The position numbers and the translations under genes were made by a program. A stretch of DNA of 64,000 nt from Halalkalibacter oceani (GTDB lineage: Bacteria; Bacillota; Bacilli; Bacillales; Bacillaceae_D), in NCBI RefSeq assembly GCF_040544555.1, contig NZ_JBEPKD010000008.1:1-64000 (forward strand), in the 5' to 3' direction. Positions within the stretch are counted from its first letter, which is position 1, and each line of letters opens with the position of its first letter. Below are positions 8,424 through 16,071 of this stretch, piece by piece. A model generated the notes under the pieces. It was given only the letters and a program-made list of their open reading frames with translations, searched no databases and was not told the origin of the DNA.

Positions 8424-9614
8424 TTATGCAGAAAGCACCTTTTTAATCCGGGTCATCGCCCAATCAAGCTCTTCCCTCGTAATAATTAGCGGCGGCGCGA
8501 AACGAATCACATTGTCATGCGTTTCCTTGCAGAGAATGCCCTCTTCCATCAAACGCTCACAATACGGGCGGGCTGCCCGATCAAGCTCGACGCCGATGAA
8601 CAGCCCCCGTCCGCGAACCTCCTTAATGAAAGGCTGCTTCAGCTCTTTTAATTGCTGCTGCAAATAGTCCCCCTGTTCAAGAGAGCGCTGGACGAGCTGC
8701 TCTGTCTCCATCACATCAAGCGCGGCAACAGCAACAGCGCAGGCCAGCGGATTGCCGCCGAAGGTCGAGCCGTGTGAGCCCGGCTCAAACACCTCTAAAA
8801 TCGCGCGGTCAGCAGCAACAACTGATATCGGAAAGACCCCGCCGCCGAGCGCCTTGCCGAGAATATACATATCGGGGACGACGTTCTCCCAGTCAGAGGC
8901 GAACATTTTCCCGCTGCGGCCAAGCCCTGATTGAATTTCATCAGCGATAAACAGCACATTTTCCTGCCGGCACAAGGCAGCTGCCTCCTTTAGAAAACCG
9001 GCCGGTGGCATCCGGATCCCCGCTTCCCCCTGAATCGGTTCAAGTAGAAATGCGGCGGTATGAGCGGTAATCGCCTGCTTTAATGCGTCCAAATCGCCGT
9101 AAGGGATCACTTTAATCCCCGGCAGCAGCGGTCCAAAGCCGCGCTGGTAGTCCTCATGAGAGGAAAGCGAGACCGCCGCCATCGTCCGGCCGTGGAAATT
9201 GTCTTCACAGACGATGATTTCCGCGCAGTTATCCGGCACTCCTTTCTTGTCATACGCCCAGCGTCGCGCCGCTTTAATCGCTGTCTCGACGGCCTCCGCT
9301 CCGGTATTCATCGGCAGCAGCATATTTTTCTTTGTCAGCCGCGAAACCTTTTCATAGAAAGGGGCAAGCTGGTCATGGTGAAAGGCGCGTGACGTCAACG
9401 TCACCTTCTCCGCCTGGCGCTTCAAGGCGCCAATAATCGCCGGATGGCAGTGGCCCTGATTGACAGCCGAATAGGCACTCAACATATCTAGGTAGCGGTT
9501 TCCTTCCGGATCTTTCACCCAAACCCCCTTCGCTTCTGAAATGACAATCGGCAGCGGATGGTAGTTCCGCGCCCCAAGCTGTTCTGTTCGCTGAATAATC
9601 TCTGGTGTTCTCAC
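8424..9614 (-). CDS. rocD: Ornithine aminotransferase
   Basis: PLP-dependent class III aminotransferase, 396 residues. It transfers the delta-amino group of ornithine to 2-oxoglutarate, giving glutamate-semialdehyde and glutamate. The PLP lysine is in ILGKALGGGVFPIS, the cofactor aspartate in FIADEIQSGLGR, and MNTGAEAVETAIKAAR forms the phosphate-binding region. It begins with GTG after AAGGAGGAG. It is first in rocD-rocA-putB and is transcribed from a perfect -24/-12 promoter at 9650-9667. Confidence 0.95.
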   Translation of the reverse strand: MRTPEIIQRTEQLGARNYHPLPIVISEAKGVWVKDPEGNRYLDMLSAYSAVNQGHCHPAIIGALKRQAEKVTLTSRAFHHDQLAPFYEKVSRLTKKNMLLPMNTGAEAVETAIKAARRWAYDKKGVPDNCAEIIVCEDNFHGRTMAAVSLSSHEDYQRGFGPLLPGIKVIPYGDLDALKQAITAHTAAFLLEPIQGEAGIRMPPAGFLKEAAALCRQENVLFIADEIQSGLGRSGKMFASDWENVVPDMYILGKALGGGVFPISVVAADRAILEVFEPGSHGSTFGGNPLACAVAVAALDVMETEQLVQRSLEQGDYLQQQLKELKQPFIKEVRGRGLFIGVELDRAARPYCERLMEEGILCKETHDNVIRFAPPLIITREELDWAMTRIKKVLSA

Positions 9615-9649
9615 CCAATCTCCTCCTTTTTCAATCCCACATCATTTAT

Positions 9650-9667
9650 TTGCAAGTCTTATGCCAA
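9650..9667 (-). promoter_or_regulatory. Sigma-54 (SigL) promoter of rocD-rocA-putB
   Basis: On the minus strand this reads TTGGCATAAGACTTGCAA. The GG (-24) and GC (-12) pairs are separated by exactly 10 bases, the required spacing. Transcription should start about 25 bases upstream of the rocD start codon. Confidence 0.9.
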
Positions 9668-9709
9668 ACGTTTCTTCAGCATCTCTCACCTCATTCAGTG
9701 ATAAGTGCC

Positions 9710-9760
9710 AATTTTTTTGTCGCAAACAATAATTTTTTTGCCTTATCGAAAAATTTTTTG
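9710..9760. promoter_or_regulatory. Phased AATTTTTTG repeats, candidate RocR activating sequence
   Basis: AATTTTTTTG occurs at 9710-9719 and 9731-9740, and AAATTTTTTG at 9751-9760. The spacings of 21 and 20 bp place them on the same DNA face. They lie between the rocD sigma-54 promoter and rocR, where upstream activating sequences for RocR would be expected. Alternatively they may simply be intrinsically bent A-tract DNA that helps looping. Confidence 0.5.
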
Positions 9761-9858
9761 TCTATTTTCTTCTTACTTCCTATTTGCAGCGAAAAGGATA
9801 TTTGCTATTTTCACATTTTCTTTTTAGACTGGAGGAAAGCAGCAGGAGGGCTTTAAAA

Positions 9859-11274
9859 ATGGATTCTTTAAAAATAGATGATTACTTGAAGCAAATTATG
9901 ATATATGAGCAGCTGATCAATGAGATTGATGTCGGCATCCACGTCATTAACGAAGCCGGCAAAACGATTATTTATAATGAAAAAATGATGGAGATTGAGT
10001 CGCTTTCCAAGGAGGAGGTGTTGGAAAAGGATTTTCTCGATGTCTTTCTGTTCGAGGAAGGCCAGCGAAGCACATTACTTGATGCCCTTCATTCAAAAAA
10101 GGAAATTCGCAACGTCAAGCAAACGTATTTCACAAACAAGGGGAAAGAAATTAATACGATCAACCATACATTTCCCGTCTACCGCAACGGTGCTGTGATG
10201 GGCGCCGTTGAAATCGCCAAAGACGTGACGAAGCTCGAGCAATTAATCCGCCAGCAGCAAGCCGAAAAAAGTCGCGGAACCCGCTTTACGTTTGACAGCC
10301 TGATCGGCAAAAGCCCGGTCATGACGGAGGTCATCGAGAATGCCAAACGGGCGACGCGCACGCTTTCGTCCGTCTTAATCGTCGGCGAGACGGGCACCGG
10401 CAAGGAGCTGTTCGCCCAGAGCATTCACAATGGCAGCGACCGCCAGCAGGCTCCTTTTATTTCACAAAATTGTGCGGCAATGCCCGAGACGTTAATAGAA
10501 GGACTGCTTTTCGGCACGAAAAAAGGCGCCTTTACCGGGGCGGCCGAACGGCCGGGCCTGTTTGAACAAGCCGAGGGTGGAACATTGCTTCTTGATGAAA
10601 TTAACTCGCTCAGCCCACTCCTGCAGGCAAAGCTGCTGCGGGCGATTCAGGAGAAATCCATTCGCCGGATCGGCGATACCGTCGATCGAAAGGTCAATGT
10701 CCGGATTTTGTCGACGATCAATGAAGACCCTGTTGAAGCGATAGCGGCCAACCGGCTGCGCAAGGATTTATACTACCGTCTCGGCGTCGTTTCTTTGTTT
10801 ATACCGCCATTACGCGAGCGCCGAGAGGACATTCTGCTGCTGGCTGACCATTTTATTCATAAATACAATGTCATCTTTCAAATGGAGGTCAAAGGATTGG
10901 ACGAGGACGTTGCCGAACTGTTTCTCCAGTACGACTGGCCGGGGAATGTCCGTGAGCTGGAGCATGTCATTGAAGGTGCGATGAATTTACTCATCGGCGA
11001 AGAACGGATCAGCTGGATTCACCTCCCGTATCACTTCCGACACCGGACCCAGCTCACTCCGCCAAATCACCCCCTCCCCGCCCTCCAAGAGGAACACGCT
11101 TATCAGGCGCGTCCTCTGAAAGATTACTTGGCTGAGGCCGAAAAGCTCTATATTCAGAAGGCGCTTGAGCGCCATCACGGACACATCACGAATACAGCGC
11201 AGGAGCTGGGGCTAAGCCGCCAAACGCTGCAATACCGGATGAAACGGCTGAATGTAGCGGGGAGGAAAGGATAA
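9859..11274 (+). CDS. rocR: Sigma-54-dependent activator of arginine/ornithine catabolism
   Basis: About 471 residues in NtrC order: N-terminal PAS-type sensor (about 15-130), AAA+ ATPase (about 150-385) with Walker A GETGTGKE, the sigma-54 contact loop GAFTGA, and R-finger region LRKDLYYRL, then a Fis-type helix-turn-helix at the C-terminus (TAQELGLSRQTLQYRMKRL). RocR senses ornithine or citrulline in B. subtilis. It is divergent from rocD; a second target is probably rocF at 14.6 kb. ATG 9859 has GGAGGG 8 bases upstream. Confidence 0.92.
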   Translation: MDSLKIDDYLKQIMIYEQLINEIDVGIHVINEAGKTIIYNEKMMEIESLSKEEVLEKDFLDVFLFEEGQRSTLLDALHSKKEIRNVKQTYFTNKGKEINTINHTFPVYRNGAVMGAVEIAKDVTKLEQLIRQQQAEKSRGTRFTFDSLIGKSPVMTEVIENAKRATRTLSSVLIVGETGTGKELFAQSIHNGSDRQQAPFISQNCAAMPETLIEGLLFGTKKGAFTGAAERPGLFEQAEGGTLLLDEINSLSPLLQAKLLRAIQEKSIRRIGDTVDRKVNVRILSTINEDPVEAIAANRLRKDLYYRLGVVSLFIPPLRERREDILLLADHFIHKYNVIFQMEVKGLDEDVAELFLQYDWPGNVRELEHVIEGAMNLLIGEERISWIHLPYHFRHRTQLTPPNHPLPALQEEHAYQARPLKDYLAEAEKLYIQKALERHHGHITNTAQELGLSRQTLQYRMKRLNVAGRKG

Positions 11275-11291
11275 ATAACGAGATGATAAAG

Positions 11292-11331
11292 AGCCTGAGC
11301 AAAAGGTCGGGTTCCCTTCTGTCTCAGGCTT
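11292..11331. terminator. Terminator after rocR
   Basis: AGCCTGAGCAAAAGG pairs imperfectly with CCTTCTGTCTCAGGCT between the convergent rocR and acetyltransferase genes. It is another member of the shared terminator family. Confidence 0.65.
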
Positions 11332-11384
11332 GATAGTTGCGCCGACTTTGTGTTGCCGCGGCCATACCTGACGTTTCAAAAGCC

Positions 11385-11894
11385 TTACACCGTCCACTTA
11401 TAATAGATAAACTTTACGCTTTTCCCATTCATGTTAAATTCCTGATTACTTGTCGAGATGTACTCAAATCCGTTTTTCTCGAGCACCCTTTGGGAAGCGA
11501 TGTTATCAGTCGTCGTCTTCGCGGAAATTTGTGTAATGGATTGCCTGTCAATTATGCTTAGTAACAGCTGGACGGCTCGACTAGCAATTCCTTTTCCTGT
11601 ATACGCTTCTCCCACCCGATAGCCGATAAAGCCCAATTGACGAGATAAATCGATATCTACTATGTTCATCCGGCCAATAATTAAACCGTTTTTGTTCTTT
11701 ATTAAATAATAGATAGCCTGTCCTTTTCTTTGCTCTTCCAATAATGCGTTGTGCCTTATTTGAAAGGTGTCGAAATGATAGTAATCCTCCCCGCGGTCCG
11801 GTACCATTTTTTCAAAATACGCTCTGTTTTCAAGCTCAAATTCATATAATTTCTTTGCGTCATCCTGCTTCAATATTTCCAGTATGATGTCCAT
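11385..11894 (-). CDS. GNAT N-acetyltransferase, RimJ/RimL type
   Basis: About 169 residues with the GNAT fold. The acetyl-CoA binding segment is GYRVGEAYTGKGIASRAVQ (the Q/RxxGxG/A pattern), and the C-terminal SQRVLEKNGFEYI is characteristic of RimJ/RimL relatives, which acetylate protein N-termini or small amines. The N-terminal ELENRAYFEKMVPDR motif also matches this group. The ATG at 11894 is preferred over a GTG at 11906 because GGAGAGG precedes it. The substrate is unknown. Confidence 0.8.
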   Translation of the reverse strand: MDIILEILKQDDAKKLYEFELENRAYFEKMVPDRGEDYYHFDTFQIRHNALLEEQRKGQAIYYLIKNKNGLIIGRMNIVDIDLSRQLGFIGYRVGEAYTGKGIASRAVQLLLSIIDRQSITQISAKTTTDNIASQRVLEKNGFEYISTSNQEFNMNGKSVKFIYYKWTV

Positions 11895-11936
11895 TTTCCT
11901 CTCCACTCTATTTGATTTCCAAAGGGAAAAACCGTA

Positions 11937-12605
11937 TTATTCTAATTCCTGAATGATCTGTTTAAACTCATCAACCGCCATCCCTTTAACGGAGCGGCTT
12001 TTTTCCGGATCAAAAGCGTTAAGGCTTACAGAAGATTCTTCAGGAGAAAAGGGATTCTCAACCGAATGAACTTGTTCATTTACCACTGCAAATTTCCCAT
12101 GATATTCACCGGTTATGGAATAAACATTTTTCTGAGAAGGATGCGGATCGAGAAACAAAATATATCTTTCCTTGCTTTCCATTAGTGGATTGTCACGTAG
12201 AACATACACTTCTCCACTGCCTTCATCTTCTTCCATGATTCCAACCTGATTAACCTGGATTTCTTTCGTGGAAAGCTCTCCTTTTAAAACGTCTAGCACT
12301 CTTGCATTGTAATAAGTAGTATCTTCAGACTCCACTTCTTTTTCAACACCTGTAATCTCCACTTCCGCTATCACGTTAGTATCAGCATAAAGCTCTGTTA
12401 ATGAATCATAATACTTTTGCAAACTCATTTGACTCACTCTGACTGTTTCTACTGAATCAGGAAGGTCGTCGGGAATGAAATCTAGCTTTCCAACCTTTTC
12501 TCCAGAGCCTTCCATCAATTCCTCCGTTGATTGTTGACTTTCAGCCTGTGTACCACAACCAGTCAATAGAAGACCTAATGCTACTAAGAGATAGAGACGG
12601 TTCAT
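11937..12605 (-). CDS. Lipoprotein of unknown function
   Basis: A 222-residue protein with a short signal peptide and lipobox LTGC (Cys about residue 17). The mature part is acidic and predicted to be mostly beta. The central region (TVIAEVEITGVEK, ARVLDVLKGE, ERYILFLDP) resembles small beta-barrel domains of several Bacillus lipoproteins that I cannot name with confidence. AAAAGGAGGAAC precedes the ATG. It is monocistronic. No catalytic motif is apparent. Confidence 0.7.
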   Translation of the reverse strand: MNRLYLLVALGLLLTGCGTQAESQQSTEELMEGSGEKVGKLDFIPDDLPDSVETVRVSQMSLQKYYDSLTELYADTNVIAEVEITGVEKEVESEDTTYYNARVLDVLKGELSTKEIQVNQVGIMEEDEGSGEVYVLRDNPLMESKERYILFLDPHPSQKNVYSITGEYHGKFAVVNEQVHSVENPFSPEESSVSLNAFDPEKSRSVKGMAVDEFKQIIQELE

Positions 12606-12796
12606 TCTGTTCCTCCTTTTAAAAATTAATATGCAAGGCCACTTTTGCAGCTTTTGATAAGACTTTCATGGTCAAATCTCCTCAATATGTTTTATTTTAT
12701 AACCATTTCCTGTATGGGGATAAAAATCTGGTAAATAAACATACTTTTTAGCAATAATTACATATTCCATAAGGCTGAGTTGCTTTAATTCCCATG

Positions 12797-12844
12797 AGAA
12801 AGCCGCATTGCTCCACTGAACAATGCGGCTTTCTGAATTTAGGT
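12797..12844 (-). terminator. Terminator after DUF2935 gene
   Basis: A perfect 14-bp stem, AGAAAGCCGCATTG with CAATGCGGCTTTCT. It ends about 30 bases after the stop of the upstream minus-strand gene. A 77-codon reading frame through this hairpin was dismissed. Confidence 0.75.
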
Positions 12845-12873
12845 TGGCTCCTGGTACAACTGGGATAACGCTC

Positions 12874-13296
12874 TTATTGATAAAGGATCGTTTGCGCCAC
12901 GCCAATAAAATATTCGGATTCTACAATAATATGGTTTAACACAACTTTCGCTGTCGGATTGGCACTGACGGGTCGACTTTCTTCCATAATTGTCCGGCAG
13001 AGATTAATAAATTCATTGCTTTGCTCTAAGCAAAAGGCCGTAAGCTGCATAATATCCTGGTAGAGTGCCTGAGAAACTTGTCCTTTTGAACGGTTGACCG
13101 TTTCGATATATCTTATGACACGGTGATGCGTTTCCGCAAAGGCACCCTCCCATTCCTTTAAGGCGTTTACATATTCCTGTTCGAGATTTCCTACAAGCTC
13201 CCTAATGACAACCGTATGCTCTTCCTCCTGATGCTTCCAAAACTCCGCCTCATCAAGAACACGCAGCGGCATTTGATTTCCGTAATAAAATTGCAT
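12874..13296 (-). CDS. DUF2935 domain protein, single-domain form
   Basis: About 140 residues, helical, with the DUF2935-like opening LDEAEFWKHQEEEHTVVIREL and a later half (EQSNEFINLCRTIMEE and VLNHIIVESEYF). Conserved Glu and His residues in these helices suggest a ferritin-like, possibly metal-binding, bundle; function is unknown. Most DUF2935 proteins I recall carry two such domains, so this is a short version. The ATG at 13296 has GGGGG 8 bases upstream; the longer TTG start at 13344 has no such site. Confidence 0.7.
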   Translation of the reverse strand: MQFYYGNQMPLRVLDEAEFWKHQEEEHTVVIRELVGNLEQEYVNALKEWEGAFAETHHRVIRYIETVNRSKGQVSQALYQDIMQLTAFCLEQSNEFINLCRTIMEESRPVSANPTAKVVLNHIIVESEYFIGVAQTILYQ

Positions 13297-13426
13297 ATAA
13301 CGAACCCCCGTCCTCGTTAATCTCTCGATACTAACACTATTCAAAGGACGTGGAAATAGAACAGTTTATGAGGAAAATCTGACGGCAAAGCCGAATCGAA
13401 CTGAGTCAAAATGGCAATGGCTTCGT

Positions 13427-13486
13427 TCGCTACTCGCCTCAAGAGGAGAAACCCGCTCCTCTTGAGGCTTTTAAAACCCGTAGCGA
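13427..13486 (+). repeat. Nested-hairpin element, copy N5
   Basis: Outer stem TCGCTAC (13427-13433) with GTAGCGA (13480-13486); perfect 13-bp inner stem (13436-13448 with 13456-13468); loop AAACCCG; spacer TTTTAAAACCC. This is the first of three tandem copies in the 364-bp gene-free stretch between the DUF2935 gene and rocF. Confidence 0.85.
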
Positions 13487-13492
13487 CTCCGC

Positions 13493-13553
13493 CCGGCGCG
13501 CGGTCAGAAGGAAAGAAAACCACTTTCCTTCTGCCTTTAAAACATTGCGCCGG
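13493..13553 (+). repeat. Nested-hairpin element, copy N6
   Basis: Outer stem CCGGCGC (13493-13499) with GCGCCGG (13547-13553); 11-bp inner stem (13505-13515 with 13523-13533); loop AAAACCA; spacer CCTTTAAAACATT. The stems differ completely from N5 yet remain paired. Confidence 0.85.
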
Positions 13554-13612
13554 CTCCACACGCTGTTCGGAACGCAGTCAAAAAGATTCCAAGGCTGGGC
13601 AATGGCTTCACT

Positions 13613-13668
13613 CGCCACACGTCCGTTGTGAAAAATCCACTCACACCGGACTTTAAAAGATCGTGGCG
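13613..13668 (+). repeat. Nested-hairpin element, copy N7
   Basis: Outer stem CGCCAC (13613-13618) with GTGGCG (13663-13668). The inner stem 13621-13631/13641-13651 has one mismatch; the loop region is AAATCCA; the spacer is TTTAAAAGATC. The flanks match N2 and N10 closely. Confidence 0.8.
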
Positions 13669-13684
13669 GTTACGCTCATTGCTT

Positions 13685-13710
13685 AGGGGCTGGGCTTTGG
13701 CCCAGCCCCT
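13685..13710 (-). terminator. Terminator overlapping the rocF stop
   Basis: An 11-bp stem, AGGGGCTGGGC with GCCCAGCCCCT, includes the TAG stop codon of rocF (13709-13711). It carries the GGGGCTGGG core shared by other terminators here. Confidence 0.6.
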
Positions 13711-14608
13711 ACAATAGTTTTTTGCCTAGTAGGGAGGTGATGAGGGCGACGGCTACGTCGGCTGTGTGGTTTTTGACATCGAGGATCGGGTTTACTTCGA
13801 CGAATTCGGCTGAGGTGATCAGCTCTGCTTCGGCCAGCATTTCCAAAGCAAGATGGCTTTCGCGGTAGGTCAGTCCTCCAAGTACAGGGGTCCCGACACC
13901 CGGCGCTTCCTGCGGGTCAAGCCCGTCGAGGTCGAGACTGAGATGAACGCCGTCTGTTTTTTCCGCCAGGTAGGTGATCGTATCTTCCATTACCCGCTGC
14001 ATGCCGAGACGGTCGACCTCGTGCATCGTAAAGACTTTTATCCCCAGCCTTTTAATCATTTCACGCTCTCCTTCATCAATATCGCGCGCGCCGATAATGA
14101 CGACGTTCTCCGGCTTCAGCTTTGGCGCATAGCCGCCAATCGTTGTCAGCTTCGGGTGGCCGACGCCTAAATTGACGGCGAGCGGCATCCCGTGAATGTT
14201 GCCGGATGGCGACGTTTCAGCTGTATTCATATCAGGATGAGCATCGTACCAAATGACACCGAGGTTTTTATAGCGCTTACTAATCCCGGCGATCGAGCCG
14301 ATGCTCATGCTGTGATCTCCTCCGAGAATGAGCGGAAAACTGTCTTTCTCTTGAATCGCCGTTACCTGCTGCTGCAATTTCTCACTTGCTTCAATGACTT
14401 CCTTTATATTTCTTAGTTCCTGCGTATCATCGGAACCCGGTCGGTCAATCGCGATATCGCCATAGTCGCGAACGTTAAAACCGAGTTTCTCCAGTTCCTC
14501 AATCAATCCAGCATATCTCATCGCACTTGGCCCCATGTCGACCCCGCGCCTCTTCTGTCCCAAATCCATCGGCATCCCAATCACCGATATCGTTTGTTCT
14601 TTTTTCAT
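13709..14608 (-). CDS. rocF: Arginase
   Basis: Mn-dependent arginase of 299 residues (B. subtilis RocF is about the same length), splitting arginine into ornithine and urea. The three metal-binding signatures are present: GGDHSMSIGS, WYDAHPDMNT with NIHGMPLA, and SLDLDGLDPQEAPGVGTP. It starts at ATG 14608 after AAGGGGGAA; the upstream in-frame start at 14635 lacks a site. The product ornithine enters RocD. It has its own sigma-54 promoter at 14645-14661. Confidence 0.95.
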   Translation of the reverse strand: MKKEQTISVIGMPMDLGQKRRGVDMGPSAMRYAGLIEELEKLGFNVRDYGDIAIDRPGSDDTQELRNIKEVIEASEKLQQQVTAIQEKDSFPLILGGDHSMSIGSIAGISKRYKNLGVIWYDAHPDMNTAETSPSGNIHGMPLAVNLGVGHPKLTTIGGYAPKLKPENVVIIGARDIDEGEREMIKRLGIKVFTMHEVDRLGMQRVMEDTITYLAEKTDGVHLSLDLDGLDPQEAPGVGTPVLGGLTYRESHLALEMLAEAELITSAEFVEVNPILDVKNHTADVAVALITSLLGKKLL

Positions 14609-14644
14609 AGTTGCTTCCCCCTTCGTTCTCTTCACCTTTTATAA

Positions 14645-14661
14645 TGCAATTACCGTGCCAA
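14645..14661 (-). promoter_or_regulatory. Sigma-54 (SigL) promoter of rocF
   Basis: The minus strand reads TTGGCACGGTAATTGCA, with GG and GC separated by exactly 10 bases: a near-consensus -24/-12 promoter. It lies about 37 bases before the rocF ATG. Upstream, AACTTTTT (near 14760) and AAAAAGTT (near 14790) form an inverted repeat that could be an activator site. Confidence 0.92.
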
Positions 14662-14879
14662 CAATTACTCTCTCTGCTCCGTCCAAACATTTCCATTCTC
14701 AGATTGAATCGTTTCTCTATTTGTTATTTATCATATATACTATCGTCCGTTGAAAGGAACAACTTTTTCATGATATAACCTGACATCAAAAAGTTTTATA
14801 CCAGGCATAAAGATTTTTATTTTTCATTTATTTCATCATTCAATATACTGAAAATTATCATAATTCAGGAGGGACAACG

Positions 14880-16070
14880 ATGAACCTGCATCCGCAAAAA
14901 ATAATAATTAAGGAAACAATCGAAGCAACGAAACAAAAATGGATTGATTTATCCTTAAAAATTCATGCTCATCCGGAGCTCAGTTTTGAAGAGTTTCAGG
15001 CGAGCCAATGGCTGACCGAACCGCTTGAAGAGGCGGGCTTCACAGTTAAGCGTCAGCTGCTGCCCGAGCTTCCGACTTCCTTCCATGCTGAGTGGACGGG
15101 AACAAAAAGCGGGCCGACGATTGTCCTTTTAGCAGAGTATGACGCCCTCGCTGAGCTCGGTCATGCGTGCGGCCATAACATCATTGGGACGGCCGCTGTC
15201 AGCGCCGCTGTTTCGCTAAAGCAGGCGTTAGGCGATATCGCCGGAAAACTGATCGTGCTCGGTACCCCGGCCGAAGAAGAAGGCGGCGGGAAAATTTTGC
15301 TGGCGGAAAACGGCTGGTTTGACGATGCCGATGCCGCGTTAATGTGCCACCCCCGCGATAAGACAATGATTTTCCGCGGCAGTCTGGCCTGCGTCGATGT
15401 TGATATTACGTTTAAAGGGAAGTCTGCTCATGCCGCCGCCAATCCCGATCAAGGAATCAGCGCGCTCGACGCGATGCTGCACAGCTTCGCTGCGATCAAA
15501 CAGCTGTTGCCTGCCTTGCATAAATCAGCAAACGTCCACGGAATCATTCGCAAAGGCGGAGACGCGACCAATATTATCCCCGATCATTGCGAAGCGAGCT
15601 TCCTCTTACGGGCGAAAACACGGGAAGAGCTCGCCCTCGTTAAAAAACGCGTTTATCAAGCGATTACCAGCTCAACCGAAGCCATCGGAGCAACTTGCAC
15701 GATGGAGGAAGGCCTTACCTATGCAGAACGGATCAACAACCGCGTGCTCAGCCATCTATTTAAGGACAATTTAGAGGCCATCGGCGTTGAAGTCGATGCT
15801 TCCGATATTCAATCAGGCATCGGCTCATCGGATATCGGGAATGTCAGCCAGCTCGTGCCGACGATTCATCCTTATATAAAAATTGGCGAGGCGATTACGC
15901 ACACGCCGGCTTTTACGGAGGCAACAAAGTCAGAAGAAGGCATGCAGGGCTTGCTGCAAGCCGCAACGGCGCTCGCCTTAACAGCCTATGACGTATTTGA
16001 GCAGCCGGAATTGGCCAAGCAGGCCAAAGAAGAGCTGGCCGCGACTTTATCCACTAAAGGAGGAATCTAA
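14880..16070 (+). CDS. M20 family amidohydrolase (AbgB/IAA-amino-acid hydrolase type)
   Basis: A 396-residue zinc amidohydrolase of the M20D group, which cleaves N-acyl or aminobenzoyl amino acids and peptides. Motifs: HAHPELSFEE, AEYDALAELGHACGHN (Asp/His metal ligands), catalytic pair TPAEEEGGGK, and the dimerisation-domain start GKSAHAAANPDQG. It follows GGAGGG and ends one base before the YfcC-type transporter gene, so the two form an uptake-and-hydrolysis pair. The exact amide substrate is unknown. Confidence 0.9.
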   Translation: MNLHPQKIIIKETIEATKQKWIDLSLKIHAHPELSFEEFQASQWLTEPLEEAGFTVKRQLLPELPTSFHAEWTGTKSGPTIVLLAEYDALAELGHACGHNIIGTAAVSAAVSLKQALGDIAGKLIVLGTPAEEEGGGKILLAENGWFDDADAALMCHPRDKTMIFRGSLACVDVDITFKGKSAHAAANPDQGISALDAMLHSFAAIKQLLPALHKSANVHGIIRKGGDATNIIPDHCEASFLLRAKTREELALVKKRVYQAITSSTEAIGATCTMEEGLTYAERINNRVLSHLFKDNLEAIGVEVDASDIQSGIGSSDIGNVSQLVPTIHPYIKIGEAITHTPAFTEATKSEEGMQGLLQAATALALTAYDVFEQPELAKQAKEELAATLSTKGGI

Positions 16071-16071
16071 T

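Noticed and set aside
12672..12905. 77-codon minus-strand reading frame
   Set aside because: It runs through the strong hairpin at 12797-12844, has no ribosome site and overlaps the DUF2935 gene.
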